Notes under the pieces: model-generated
What the model saw: the letters and a program-made list of their open reading frames with translations, nothing else
Database searches by the model: none
Told to the model about the DNA's origin: nothing
Made by a program: the position numbers and the translations under genes
Shown here: in pieces, positions 8,802-20,646 of the stretch
How positions within the stretch are numbered: position 1 is the first letter of the stretch
Layout of the letters: each line of letters starts with the position of its first letter
Assembly: GCA_029582265.1 (NCBI GenBank)
Contig: CM055817.1
Coordinates: 60,451,152-60,515,151 of the forward strand
DNA from: Zoroaster sp. YZ-2022
Lineage: Eukaryota > Echinodermata > Asteroidea > Forcipulatida > Zoroasteridae
Direction of reading: 5' to 3'
DNA: 64,000 nucleotides

Positions 8802-9124
8802 ATACTGTCACTTGGTGACTGTCATATATGGCTGTCACTGATCGTAATTCCTTAGAAAACCGTAGTCAGCAATAACGGCTTCCTCCAGTTTTTGTTACTA
8901 AACCACTTGTTTTAACTTTAAATTATTTTATTATCAACATGCTTTAAATCGTACTCTACTCATAAAACGTATACCTTCAGTGAGCAGAAATCATAATTGT
9001 CAGGTTGTAGCAAGAGCAGATCTCATATTTGTGCAGACATCGTAATTGTCAAGGGCAGACAGCATAATTATTGTTAAGTTACACACACCTCCATATTGTC
9101 TGTTTGAGGGCGTGCTCCTTCGAG

Positions 9125-9222
9125 GGAAAATGCAGAGGGAGCAATTGAGGGAATTGAGAGGGAGCAATTGAGGGAATTGAGGGAGCAATTGAGGGAATTG
9201 AGGGAGCAGAGGGAGCAAACCT
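9125..9222. repeat. Short GA-rich minisatellite
   Basis: Units of about 21 bp around 'gagggagcaattgaggga' are repeated about four times, the last ones truncated. Confidence 0.85.
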
Positions 9223-9968
9223 GGTGCAATCGGCCCCTCCCATACTACTCACCATGTAATGATCTCTTGTTGGAAGAAGTGATGGCTCTGAGAAGAGCCG
9301 GTTGGTTTGAAACACACAGTAAGGCCATGTTAACAACAGCGGGTGATCGTCCTCACCCGATCTACTTAGTTGGACCTGACCTGATTCAATACAACCATTG
9401 GTAATTACTGTAGAGGTCTGCGTGGGCAGGCTCTGGGTTGATTCCCTATAATGTGGATCTCGGTGTGTGGGTGTGTACCCACTAGGATACAGAGAAGAAC
9501 TCACAGAACACGAGCAAGATTACGCTTCATGGGTCGGCAGTTTATTCACTTCCATCGTCCAAAACCCGTAAATAAAACAAACCCCTGTAAAGTGGTACAT
9601 AAAGCACAATAAATTCTACATGCCAATAACTTCCATCCTAGACATTGAGTGTCTTCTTCATACAAGTAAATAATTCAAGTGTCCAAACTCACCCAACACT
9701 TTCTGTTCAACCATCATGTACAGTACATGTGACTGGCACAGCTGCCTCCCTGGTATCTAATCACCACCTGGTATAAATGGGTACAGATTTATGGTAACCA
9801 AACTATCATAGGAGTACATGTGGACATGTATCGTTCAGAAATTACACAGAAAAGACAACTCGACCTGCCCAGTACATGGCCTGGAAAATATACACTAAAA
9901 TGCACACTTTAACCACTTCCCGATTTAGTTTGAAAACATCCCATGACATTATCTTGGTTACAAAAACC
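9223..9968. other. No gene seen
   Basis: Two opposing open frames (about 9079-9504) owe their length partly to the minisatellite and show no family features. The rest is unremarkable unique-looking sequence up to the retrotransposon tail. Confidence 0.4.
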
Positions 9969-10323
9969 CTTCATTCATTCATTCATTCATATTTATTTCC
10001 ACTTCAATATGAACAGAAAAGTTCTAACAATAATTAAATGAACAGAAGATTAAGCGGTGGGCGTCGCCAAAAAGCAAGCTTGTCGAGTAGAGACGCCCAT
10101 AATGTGTAGGAAAAGAAAATCCAGGTAAATAGTAATTACAGTAGTACCTTCCAGCTACACATGAAATAAACTTTAAGTTACACATGCAACGACAGAGGAC
10201 CAACACAGACAGGACAAGACAGAGACAAATCAAGTACAATATAATGAGCAAAACCTACATGGGCATCATTTGAAAAAATATACATGTATACACCAAATAA
10301 GAGTATATAAGATTAATCATTAC

Positions 10324-12815
10324 TTAAGAGTATTTTTCCATGAGCTGACTCTTAAGCTTTTTCTTAAATAAAGGCCGACTACCAAAACTTCTAAGACTAA
10401 TACTTAACGAATTCCAGAATTTGGGGCCCTGGTAGACAATGAATTTATTTGCTTGAGCAGTGCGTGTGTATGGGATATGAAAATCCCTGGACTGTCTGGT
10501 GTGATGTTGATGAATAGCGGAATTACAATTAAACATACGTTCAAAAGAACTGGGTAAATCATGAGCAAAAAGTTGATGCATAAAGATTCCAAGCTGAAGA
10601 GCATAAATATCATTAACTTTAAGAGTATTATGGTTAAAGAATAATGGATCAGAATGAGCTCTAAAATCTACACGGTCAATAATACGCAAGGCCTTTTTTT
10701 GGTAAAACAAGAATTCTGTTTAAGAGACAAGTACTTGTGTTGCCCCAAGCAAGAATACCATAGGAGATATACGGCAGAATTAAGGCGTTATAAATATTAT
10801 AAAGAATTTTAGAAGGAAAAAAATATTTCAATTTGTTAATAATACCTATATTTCTGGAAATTAATTTACATAAATAATTCACATGATCGTTCAATGATAA
10901 TTTTGCATCAATAAATAGACCCAAGAATTTGATACAGTTGGTTTGATTAATCGATAAATTATCAAAAACAATATCAGACGGAAGTGAGGTGACTGAGTTG
11001 CTAAATAACATGAAACAAGTTTTTTCAATGTTAAGAGATAATTTGTTGGCTTTGATCCATTTAGAAACACCAATGAGTTCTGAATTAACTGTGTTGACCA
11101 GAGTGAACAAATTTCTATGAGTATAAAATAAGTTTGAATCATCTGCAAATAAAATAAATGACAAGACCCTAGATGATTTATCAAAATCATTAATATAAAT
11201 AGAAAAAAGGAGTGGTCCCAATAGAGATCCCTGTGGAACACCATACACAAGATCTTTAGAAGAGGACTGGTTGTCATTAAAATACACAATTTGATTACGG
11301 TTTGTAAGATAATTCCTGAACCACTCCAAGGCAACACCTCTGATTCCATAAAAGGAAAGTTTAACCAAAAGAATATCATGGTCGATTGTGTCGAAAGCCT
11401 TGGAGAGGTCCAGAAAAATTCCCAAATGTATGAGACGACTGTTCATGACCAGTAATAATAGTATCCATCAATTGTAAAACAGCATGAGAGGTTGAGTGTT
11501 TCTCCCTAAACCCATACTGAGAACCAGATAAAACCTTATGTTTTTCTAAAAACTTAGAAGTACGAATATAAATTATACGTTCAAGAATTTTGGAAAAGGA
11601 ACTTAAAATAGAAATTGGTCTGTAATTGTTAAGTAAACAGGGATCACCTTTCTTAAAAACTGGAATAACTTTAGCAATTTTGAAGGAATCAGGAACTATA
11701 CCAGAACTTAAAGATTGGTTCATAATAAAGGTAAGTGGCTGAGAAATGGCAGAAAAAAATTACTTTAATAATAGTACTGTTAAGCATGTCATGACCAGAA
11801 GATTTCTTATCAGTTAAATTTGAGACAATAGTGTGCATTTCTTGTTCAGTTACTGGATAAAAAAAAATAGAGTGAGGATTTGGGTTATGAAGGTAGTCAT
11901 GGTAATTCGCATCACAATTAGGAATTTGATTGGCAAGTTTCGGACCAATATTAACAAAATAATCATTATAATGCTCTGCCATTAACACGGGATCATTAAT
12001 GCACTGGTTATTAACATTAATACTAGGTGGTTTGGAGGGCGTGTTATTTTTCAAAGCAGTATTAATGATCTTCCAGGTATTTTTAATATTGTTTTTCTCT
12101 TTTTCAAATTGCCGAGTAAAATACATTTGTTTAGCAGAACGCAATATGGTTGTAAGTAAGTTTCTATAACGGATGTACTTTTGACGATTAAACTGATTAG
12201 GAAAACGAAGATATTTGTGATAAAGTCTATTTTTATAATTTATAGATTTCAGTAGGGCAGACGTGATCCATTTACAACGAGGCTGAAATTTTCTATTGGA
12301 ACGCTTAGTCCTATAATGTTCTTATTATTGTGATTTTCAACTTCAATAAAAATGGATTTAAATGAGTCAGATGAATGGGATAAATCAAGTCTAACTTTAT
12401 AATGAAGATCAGAGGAAATATACAAGGCAACCCCACCCCCCCCCACCCTGCCCGTTCGGTTATTGGTCTCAAGCTGATATCCAGGAATGAAATAAATATT
12501 AAACGGCATGTCAGAATTTTTGAGCCACGTTTCTGAGAGACCCATAACAGAGAAGTCAGAATGAAGAGTATGCAAATAATTTGGCATTTGATCAAAGTTT
12601 TTTGGGAGACTCCTAATGTTCACATGCATAAAAGAAAATGTGGAACGATTATCACAATTTAAGGCAGCATTAAAATTAGATTCGTTAAAATAATCACAGG
12701 AATGATGATTATGATTCAGATTGTTGGGGTCAATCACAGGATAAGACTCTTCAAACACAAAACTGGAATCATAAACTGAAGACCGGTCGGATATTTCAGC
12801 TTGAACAGAATTCAT
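10324..12815 (-). pseudogene. Non-LTR ORF2: endonuclease remnant plus reverse transcriptase
   Basis: It starts at the Met at 12815. The N-terminus carries the start of an APE-type endonuclease ('FSFMHVNIRSLPKN', 'VMGLSETWL', then 'GGVALYI'), but around 12300 the sequence jumps directly to the pre-RT linker ('RCKWITSALL'), so the catalytic second half of the endonuclease is deleted. The RT follows: 'IAKVIPVFKKGD', 'NNYRPISIL', 'LSKAFDTIDHDIL', 'VPQGSLLGPLLF' and the catalytic 'FADDSNLF', then the thumb ('NKLSLNIEKT'). Frame breaks occur near 11420, near 10690 and around 11690-11760. The C-terminus ends at 10324. The element cannot retrotranspose on its own. Confidence 0.8.
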
Positions 12816-13281
12816 ATCGAAAATAAGATAAGTTAAAACTCATAATTGATAGAAGGCAAATGCTCATAACAACAATAAATATAAATTTGACACTTCCAAT
12901 AAAACCAATGGTGGCAAGAAACAATACAACCCATGAAGGCTGGCTCAGCATTGTACAAGAGATACATAGAAAATACACATACATGACACAAGACAAAACA
13001 GGACAAGACAAGGCAAATTAGAATATAAAACAGGTAAATAAAGTGAACAACAGCGTATAAATAAGCGATTTGTTTAACAAAGATTAATCATGACAAGTGT
13101 GTCTAGGGTAGGAAACTAGTCACACCGATGAAGGCCCAAAATGATACACAGTTTGTACCAGAAAATTAATAAAGAAAAGACTTTCAAAGTAAAAAAGGTG
13201 GATCAATGAAGGGCCGCTCAAAAACTCACCCCTAAGCAAAAAGGGCAGCAATATGAAACAAATGATGCTAAGATGTTAATT

Positions 13282-13980
13282 TTACAGTTTCTGCAGATCT
13301 TCCTTGGATCCAACAATCACACGTGAGCCGTCTTTTCGACGAATTTCGATCCGGCCGTCCTGGGTCCAAACTTTATCGGTTGACGGGTGACGCTTAGCCA
13401 TGGTGAGCCAGCCCTGGCGTTCTTGAGTAAGGCTCTCGTGAACATAAATGTTAGAGCCTTTAAATTTGGCTCTAAGGCGGTAGAAAGCAGCCCGTGAGTT
13501 GTAGTCCACGAACTTCACAACTAAAGGTCTTGCCCGTGGTTTTCCCGTTTTATCCAGACGAGGTCCAATGCGGTGAGATCGATCAAGGGCTTCAGGCCGT
13601 AGCTCAATGCCGAGATGCTGCTTGGCCGCTTCAGTGATTTTTTGGTCGGTATTCTCGGGTTGGGGTGTTTCAGGAATTCCATGAACAATGAGACAGTTAC
13701 GTCTAGAGTATTGTTCTTGTTCAGAAAGCCGTTCAGTAAGATGGCGGACATCTTTCTCTAGACTGGCTATCTTCTTGTCTCTGTTAAGCAGCTCCAACTC
13801 CAAGGCTTTATGAATGTCCTGGGTTATGGTATCGGCAATGGCATCAGACAGGGCAGGGATCAAAATGTCCAGAAGGGCCTGGGATCTGAGGGCTTCGGAT
13901 ATTGCAGCCGTCAGGGCTGCAGGTTCAATTGCAGTGGACTCACCAGCACATGTTGCAATCGAAGCTAGTCTTTTGGGCAT
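13282..13980 (-). CDS. Non-LTR retrotransposon ORF1 protein
   Basis: 232 open codons. An Ala/Ile-rich N-terminal helix region leads into a coiled-coil segment (about residues 55-95, 'KKIASLEKDVRHLTERL'). Next comes an RRM-like part starting 'SRRNCLIVHGIPE' and a basic C-terminal domain ('ALDRSHRIG', 'RPLVVKFVDY'), the same order as L1-type ORF1/Transposase_22 proteins used by many invertebrate CR1/L2 elements. In that family it binds element RNA and forms trimers through the coiled coil. It is intact here although ORF2 is broken. About 465 bp separate it from ORF2. Confidence 0.75.
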   Translation of the reverse strand: MPKRLASIATCAGESTAIEPAALTAAISEALRSQALLDILIPALSDAIADTITQDIHKALELELLNRDKKIASLEKDVRHLTERLSEQEQYSRRNCLIVHGIPETPQPENTDQKITEAAKQHLGIELRPEALDRSHRIGPRLDKTGKPRARPLVVKFVDYNSRAAFYRLRAKFKGSNIYVHESLTQERQGWLTMAKRHPSTDKVWTQDGRIEIRRKDGSRVIVGSKEDLQKL

Positions 13981-13990
13981 TTTGACGAAA

Positions 13991-14960
13991 GAGCAATAGG
14001 TTCCCAGAAATAAAACAGGAATGAACGTTTGTGAAGACTTGAAGATTGTTGGTATTCAGGTGAGATTCAGGAGATTTGAAGCCTTACATCAAGTGGGAAA
14101 ATGGAAGAACGGTAAATGTGTATTTGCCGGGAGCTACCACACAACACGGACAAGAGTGGCTAGAGAGAGAGACAAATGGAAGTTTTATGAGGAGGGCTTT
14201 GTCCAACAAATGGATGAACTATAGCCTTGATGATGATGACCACACAACACGTCCGTTCGCTCTGATCACATACTGTTGTTAATGGAAACAATTAAAAGTC
14301 ACATGGAAACAATTAAAAGTCACTTACTTCCTTTTAATCGAGTAAAAAGGAACACTTATTTCTGTCTCTGCCATACAAACATCCGAACCGCAAAGTTTCA
14401 GGAAGAGAGAGCGCGCGCTGTTTTACGTCGAAGGAGGGCGCCCTTTATAAAAATCGTCAAAATCTCAAACTCTACATTACCATATTATCAAATGAACAAT
14501 TTAATAAGCTTACCTTGTGTAATGTTGGTACAAGTATCAATCATCATGAGAAATGTTTTCGTATGAAGTGCTTTCAACTTAATAACGGAAAAAAAGAATT
14601 GATATGCCGAACAAAATATGTTGTCTTGCAATTTTTTTTAAACGTAAAGGCAAACAAAAACAATAATAGTTTTCACAAGACCGTGAGTACCTATTGTGAT
14701 GAATTTTTCATAAATTGTGGGTTTATGATATACTGGGCTATTTCATAAAAAATAAAGGGTTGAAATGAATGTACGTTTCAAAAAGAAAATCCTGATTTTC
14801 GTTTTTTTTAGGTTAAATGTTTTTGTTTACATGGCCTGTTTAATTTGGTTGTCTAATAATGTATGAATTTATATTCTTCACAGTTTTCTTGAAAACTATG
14901 TTTTTGTTTTTGTTTCACATTGCCTGCATAATTCACCTCTATTTATTTTATTATTCACAG
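13991..14960. other. Intronic or intergenic sequence, no gene seen
   Basis: It contains a 21-bp direct repeat (atggaaacaattaaaagtca, 14282-14322) and an AT-rich run ending in a polypyrimidine tract and CAG acceptor just before 14961. The short open frames have no recognisable content. Confidence 0.4.
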
Positions 14961-15099
14961 TTATTCACCGGTAATATAGACGAGGACACTCTGGTCATCA
15001 ACATGTTCAACCCTCCAATTCGAGCACGTTACATCCGTATCAGACCGACTGAATTCGATTTTTTGCCATCGTTGCGTGTAGAACTTATAGGCTGTTACG
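14961..15099 (+). CDS. Exon: C-terminal part of F5/8 type C (discoidin) domain
   Basis: A polypyrimidine tract and CAG precede 14961, and GTATGT follows at 15100. The 46 codons contain 'FTGNIDEDT', 'ARYIRIRPTEF' and 'SLRVELIGCYG', the classic ending of a discoidin domain with its last Cys. Such domains bind carbohydrates or lipids outside the cell. The exon leaves phase 1, matching the next Ig exon. Upstream exons of the domain are not seen in the window. Confidence 0.75.
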
Positions 15100-15344
15100 G
15101 TATGTTATAATAAACCCAAGACCCGCAATTTCATAGAGCTACATGACAGGAAATAAGCCCCTGGACCATGTCACATGTTTTCAAAGGGAGTTTCCTTGAG
15201 AGTACCAGGGCGAATTAATGACAGGCAAACGGTGTAAATGTTTATACAGTATGAATATTTTTGTCTTCTTGTATATATGGTATTCACAAAACATCAATTA
15301 AATAAAAACAAAAACAAAACAATTAAACAATCAGATGACGTTTG

Positions 15345-16121
15345 CTCCGGACCATAATGTCCGCAAGTACCATTATGTCCGCAAGTACCATTATGTCCGC
15401 GAACCGATTTGGGTCCATTACGTCCGGCCCATTACGTCCGCGGGCCCATTACGTCTGACACATTACGTCCACGGGCCCATTATGACCGACCCATTACGTC
15501 TGTGGGCCCATTATGTCTGACCCATTACGTCCGCGGGCCCATAACATAAATAATGTTTGAACACGTAACGTTGGGGAAGTTAAAGTTTTGGCATTGTAAG
15601 TACTTACAGTGCAAAAACTGGTATGTTAAATAGTACACCAGTGGTGCTCATATGAAGCATGATAATTCAGACACTTTATTAAATTAACACCAGTGGTTTT
15701 TAACAACCCAACTTTGCAGTAGAGCGCTGTGCCATGAAATTGTTCTAAGTAATTGGTTTTAACTTCCCCAACGTTACGTGTTCAAACACTCTTTGAGTTA
15801 TGGGCCCGCGGACGTAATGGGTCGGACATAATGGGTCCGCGGACGTAATGGGTCGGGCATAATGGACCCGCGGACGTAATGGGTCGGACATAATGGGCCC
15901 GCGGACGTAATGGGTCGGACATAATGGGCCCGCGGACGTAATGGGTCGGACGTAATGGTTCCGCGGACGTAATGGGTCGGACGTAATGGTTCCTCGGACG
16001 TAATGGGTCGGACGTAATGGTTCCGCGGACGTAATGGTTCCGCGGACGTAATGGGTCGGACGTAATGGGCCCAAATCGGTTCGCGGACATAATGGTACTT
16101 GCGGACATTAGGGTCCGGAAC
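15345..16121. mobile_element. Fold-back MITE with tandem-repeat arms (copy 1)
   Basis: The left end is 'ccggaccataatgtccgc' and the right end is its inverted counterpart near 16090-16121. Both arms are arrays of the GC-rich unit '(a/g)cccattacgtccgcggg' carrying CCGCGG and GGGCCC palindromes (15349-15541; 15806-16110). The core (15555-15785) includes the inverted 'gaacacgtaacgttgggg' blocks. A second copy lies at 32822. The long frames across it are repeat artefacts. Confidence 0.8.
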
Positions 16122-16124
16122 AGA

Positions 16125-17540
16125 CGCCCCACCATGTACCCAATTCAGCAGGATTTATCAACATCATAAAGGGAACCATATTGCAGCCTTCTGATATGCT
16201 AGTGAGTTTTGACGTCAATTCATTATTCACCAATGTACCGACAGACGAGGCTATCCTTGTGACCAAAATACTTGAACATGACAGCACGCTCCCGGAACGA
16301 ACCAGCCTAACGCCAGATCAAATCGTTAATCTATTTTCGACATGTGTGAAGTCCACATACTTCCACTGGAGAGAGGCTTACTATCAGCAGTCTTTGGGCA
16401 CTCCAATGGGATCCCCAATATCCCCGGTCCTAGCCAGCATCCTCATGGAAGATTTCGAACAGAAAGCCCTCGAGACAGCAAGATACCAACCGAAAGTATT
16501 ATACTTTCACGGTTCCGAAAAACTGAGTGACTTCCTCGGTCACCTCAACCAACAACATCCGAGCATTCAATTCACCATGGAAACTGAGTCATCGAACTCG
16601 TTGCCTGTCCTTGATGTACTTGGCGTTCGGTTTACAGAAAACCTACACACAGAGGCCGCTACCTAAATTGCCGGTCGTTCCACCCACCATCCGTGAAATC
16701 CTCTGTGAATCGCACCCTACTTCGAAGGGCACACTGTCAGTGATAAAGAGCACTTGCCATCGGAGTTGAAACATCTTAACGCCGTGTAAGAGACAATGGG
16801 TACAGACCTGATAAACTAAAGTTTTTCCCGAATAGAAACGCGCCACGATCCTCTGACGCAACCGACAAACCTATTGCCGTCCTACCGTACATTGGCCACA
16901 TTTCACACAAAATCCAGCGTATCCTGAGGGAAGTTGAGATTAAGGTCTACTATACCGGACTCGCAAGTTGGAAACGAAGTTACACAACCACAAGGACAGA
17001 CATTATCCCAGCGGTCAAACTGGGGTTTACCGAATTCCTTGCACTTGTGGCAAAGTGTACATTGGCGAGACCGGCAGAGACCTTGCGACCAGGCTCATTG
17101 AACACAAGGCCCACGGCCGCAGAGGGGAATGTGACAAATCTGCGATCATCAAACACTCCACCGATTTGGACCATTTCATTGACTGGCAGAAGGCAGAGAT
17201 CATAGCCCCCGGAGAAGCACTGGTACACCCGTCGTATCAGAGAGGCTACTGAGATCCATAAAGATGACACTGTCATTATTAGCATTTTCATCAGCAGCAT
17301 TTGGCATTCAATCCTACCATCCATCAACACTCACACCCCACAGTCAGCTGACATGCCTCAGCGAGCAGGCAACTCACACACAGCAGACAACACACACAAC
17401 AAGCACAATGCCACGGTGGCACCCAATCACTACACATCACACAACAGTGGTACCAATCGGAACACTTCCCATTCTACACATAATCCCAGCAAATACTACT
17501 TAAGGAGCTGCATCTCCAAACCTACATTCTCTTGACGAAA
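16125..17540 (+). pseudogene. Penelope-like element RT plus GIY-YIG, copy 1, broken
   Basis: The RT part (16181-16666) has 'LVSFDVNSLFTNVP', 'YYQQSLGTPMGSPISPV' and the following 'LASILMEDF', the Penelope-type RT blocks. The C-terminal endonuclease part (16968-17252) has 'GVYRIPCTCGKVYIGETGR', the GIY-YIG core. Between them the frame shifts several times, and a segment present in copy 2 ('ISKQVNGSL' region) is missing. The 5' part is cut at the MITE boundary (16122). Penelope elements retrotranspose with an RT plus a GIY-YIG nuclease; this copy cannot. Confidence 0.8.
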
Positions 17541-18407
17541 ATTAGAGCCTTTTTGGTTTTCGATCTTAATGGGGAACCCCTAGGCTCTGACCAAACCATG
17601 CACACACCTGTTTAGTCATCCATGTATGGTCGACTCAATATTGCACAACCCGTTGGGTCATTGTATATTTGTTTTATGTGACCTCACGGTCGTTATTCGT
17701 TGCTTAGCGACAGTAGAGAAAAACGAGTTGCCCGACATTGGTTCTCCCTTGAACCTTTCTCACTTAACGAAGGTTGAAATACGAGTTGAAATGCGATAAG
17801 ATTATTTTCAGAACTTGTACCTCAGCTTCGCGATAGTTGAGATAAACACCTGGTGTTACCGCAAACCGAAACGATATCGATATTCCACCATGCAAAGCCT
17901 CAAATCTTATAACAATTTAGCGGACTTACAAATCCATGTCCTGATTCAACCGCTAAAAGGTGTCCATGTTTGAAAAGGATTACTTTTAATGTAGGTGTTA
18001 AACTGACCAATAAACATTATATCCATACTATTTCAAGTGGTTAACGATTTGTGAATCAATTGATGTACTTATATATGTTAGTGAATTGATTGATGTACTT
18101 GTTCATTTTCCTATGTTTGTAGATTTGGCATTAAATTCAAAAGAAAATCTTTACTAAATTAGCCACCGTTGGTCACATAAAAGGTCACATATTGGGAAAA
18201 AACATATAAATGTATTTATTTATATTTTTCTCCCCCTAACTTACATAATATTTCAAGTTGTCAAGATTGAAGAAGCAACTGTATTTGGTCATTTTCCAAC
18301 AATGTTTGAATATTAGAAAATAAAATTATATACGCCACCTCTCGAAAAATGTCACATATTGAAAAAGAATTAAAAAATTTGTATTTCTTTTTCCTTTTCC
18401 ATAACAG
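17541..18407 (+). other. Penelope-like 3' non-coding tail and receptor intron
   Basis: About 17541-17890 is the element's 3' tail, ending in the region that is inverted at the left end of copy 2 ('cagcttcgcgatagttgaga'). From about 17920 it is intron sequence shared with copy 2 and, more distantly, with the - strand paralogue. Confidence 0.6.
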
Positions 18408-18710
18408 TCTCTGGGAGAATCATATCAGTGTCTGATCCTGTGGAGGGGAGACTAGACGAGACTGTTCAAATTTACTGCAAGGTATATGTCCGAAATGGCT
18501 TTACCATTACGTGGTACTTTGACTCGGATCAAATTCCAATCATGAATGATACCAAGTACACAATAACGGAGACATCTGATGGAGATCTTGAATGGACAAG
18601 CTTTCTGAATGTCAGCAGTCTTATACGTAATGATAATGGTACATATCAGTGCAAAGTGCAGAACCAAGATAATTCATCAGATACACGAGATGTCCAAATC
18701 ATAGTCATTG
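18408..18710 (+). CDS. Exon: Ig-like domain (copy 1)
   Basis: 303 bp between 'ccataacag' and GTAAGT, phase 1 on both sides. Ig landmarks: 'VQIYCKVYV' with the B-strand Cys, 'ITWYF' with the core Trp, and 'DNGTYQCKV' with the F-strand Cys. It is roughly 85% identical in protein to the exon at 25380 and close to the - strand exon at 47844-48146. Confidence 0.8.
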
Positions 18711-19324
18711 GTAAGTATGCTCATGGCTGCCAGACAACAACAATTAAAAAGAAACACAATTCAAAAATTGGATGGTAATAAAGGTTGTAATTGTGTATGG
18801 TTAGGTTGTAATCTCTTTTTGACCTGGAAGGTAATCTTGTCCACATTTGAACTAAATGCAAAAAGTATGAATGCATATAATCTTTGTACCAAATATGGCA
18901 TATTGGGACTTTAATATAAGCCAAAGTCTATTACCAGAAATGTATTACGTGTGCCAGCCTGATGTGATTCATACCACGGTATCCTGTTGATAAGTGTGAC
19001 AGGTAGTGACGTAATTCCAACATAAACCACACCCACTTCGTACAGCTGGCTCCAACGATCATCAGAAGCCCATTGCAAATACATTGACCACCCTTTTCTT
19101 TAAGGATTTGGAATCGGAAGTAGCGAAAAGAATGTGTGTACCACAAGGGCGCAACCACGTGTTGAAAGTTTGGGGGGTCCCAAGCAGCCATTGTGATGTC
19201 ATGAATGACATTACTAGGATCATGTATACATAAAATACCAAAATGTTCCAGAAGTTGGGGAGGTCCACATAAACGTAGGGGGGGTCGTGACCCCCCGACC
19301 CCACCAGTGGTTGCGCCCTTGGTG

Positions 19325-19846
19325 TACCACCAGTGTGCATGTGTATTACGTATCTACCAGTGTGCACGTGTATTACGTATCTACCAGTGTGCACGTGTAT
19401 TACGTATCTACCAGTGTGCACGTGTATTACGTATCTACCAGTGTGCACGTGTATTACGTATCTACCAGTGCGCACGTGTATTACGTATCTACCAGTGTGC
19501 ACGTGTATTACGTATCTACCAGTGTGCACGTGTATTACGTATCTACCAGTGCGCACATGTATTACGTATCTACCAGTGTGCACGTGTATTACGTATCTAC
19601 CAGTGTGCACGTGTATTACGTATCTACCAGTGTGCACGTGTATTACGTATCTACCAGTGCGCACATGTATTACGTATCTACCAGTGTGCACGTGTATTAC
19701 GTATCTACCAGTGTGCACGTGTATTACGTATCTACCAGTGCGCACATGTATTACGTATCTACCAGTGTGCACGTGTATTACGTATCTACCAGTGCGCACA
19801 TGTATTACGTATCTACCAGTGTGCACGTGTATTACGTATCGACTTA
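19325..19846. repeat. 27-bp minisatellite, about 19 units
   Basis: Unit 'gtgtgcacgtgtattacg' plus 'tatctacca', with variants gcgcac and acatgt. Each unit holds the palindromes GTGCAC and TACGTA. It produces long repeat-artefact frames on both strands. Copy 2 of the duplication keeps only about one degenerate unit near 26100-26130. Confidence 0.95.
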
Positions 19847-20134
19847 CGAACAGGGCCCATTTTCATAGTGCTGCTTACGTAAGCAAATTTCTGTGCTAAC
19901 TATAGCAGATTTAAGCATAAGCGTATTTCACACAGGTAGCAAGACAATTGAGAGTGGCGCGTAATAAACGTTCACCATGGATTCGTATTGTTGCATCATT
20001 TGTATTGTTGCATCACATATTTGCTAGCAATAACGGCCAGCAAGTTAGCGTACCTTTCTTTATGCGCGCTTAACGGTTAACAGCGCTATGAAACAGTAAG
20101 CAAAACATTTGGCCCTGTGTGTCCATACGCATTC

Positions 20135-20646
20135 CTTTTACTGGCCTGCTGGCAGATCTACACTGGCTACCTGTTAAAGAAAGGATTCAATTCAAAATGT
20201 TCACTCTTATTTATAAAATTCTTCATGGTCAAGCTCCTTCATATCTTGCCGATTTAATACACTTACATATCGATAATGTCCCTGATGTTCACAGACATCG
20301 GCTCCGCTCATCTTCAGACTTGACCCGGCTTTCTATTCCTAGATCTAAAAAGAAAGCTGGTGACAGTGCCTTTGCAGTTGCTGCGCCTCGCCTGTGGAAC
20401 ACACTCCCTGCAGGTCTAAGAGAGGCTGCTTCGTTGTCTGTTTTCAAACCCCTCCTCAAGACCTTTTTATTCCCAGAACCGTCCTAATTTGCTTAATTTG
20501 CTTATTTTCTTTGTTAGTCGGTTAGTTGTTGGTTTAGTTTTGTATGATGTTCTTGTTCATACTATACTTCCTTGTTTTGTTAGGCGCTCTGTTCTTCGTA
20601 TAGCGCCATATAAATGCTCTGTATTATTATTATTATTATTATTATT
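20135..20646 (+). mobile_element. CR1/L2-like retrotransposon 3' fragment
   Basis: Encodes the C-terminal end of a non-LTR RT ORF ('LHWLPVKERIQFK', 'LYKILHGQAPSYL'-type block, 'RLWNTLPAGLREA'), then a 3' UTR with 'atagcgccatataaatgctc' and an (ATT)n tail (20626-20646). By comparison with copy 2 (26385-26405) it interrupts the sequence 'gcattccttttactg / cagtttaaagctgg'. Confidence 0.8.

Larger units (their letters stand above)
7843..8998. repeat. Nested direct duplication (A-B-A'-insert-B')
   Basis: Block A (about 7843-7975, AT-rich, ending 'gcgtgataatgcatt') recurs at about 8153-8275. Block B (about 7961-8148, starting 'tgtcacttggtgactgtc', with 'ccgtagtcagcaataacgg') recurs at about 8806-8995. 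The second copy is split by roughly 530 bp (about 8276-8805). This is best explained as a tandem duplication followed by an insertion in copy 2. Confidence 0.8.
9969..13990 (-). mobile_element. CR1/L2-like non-LTR retrotransposon, defective
   Basis: On the reverse strand the element has ORF1, an endonuclease/reverse transcriptase ORF2 and a 3' end made of a TGAA microsatellite tail (seen as attcattcattc at 9972-9990). Such tails are typical of L2 and related CR1-group elements. The 5' end is placed just upstream of ORF1 and is uncertain. No target-site duplication was identified with confidence. Confidence 0.75.

Noticed and set aside
9079..9504. 141-codon - strand frame rich in Pro/Ser/Gln
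   Set aside because: Its first part is the GA-rich minisatellite, and the rest has no family features.
15349..16110. CRISPR-like array
   Set aside because: Units are adjacent and near-identical without unique spacers, arranged in inverted arms, in an animal genome.
15335..16135. Frames such as (RPITSAGPL)n
   Set aside because: Repeat artefact of the fold-back MITE arms.
19062..19899. Four long overlapping frames on both strands of Cys/Thr/Tyr- or His/Gly-rich repeats
   Set aside because: They are read-through of the 27-bp minisatellite; 27 is a multiple of 3, so all frames stay open.
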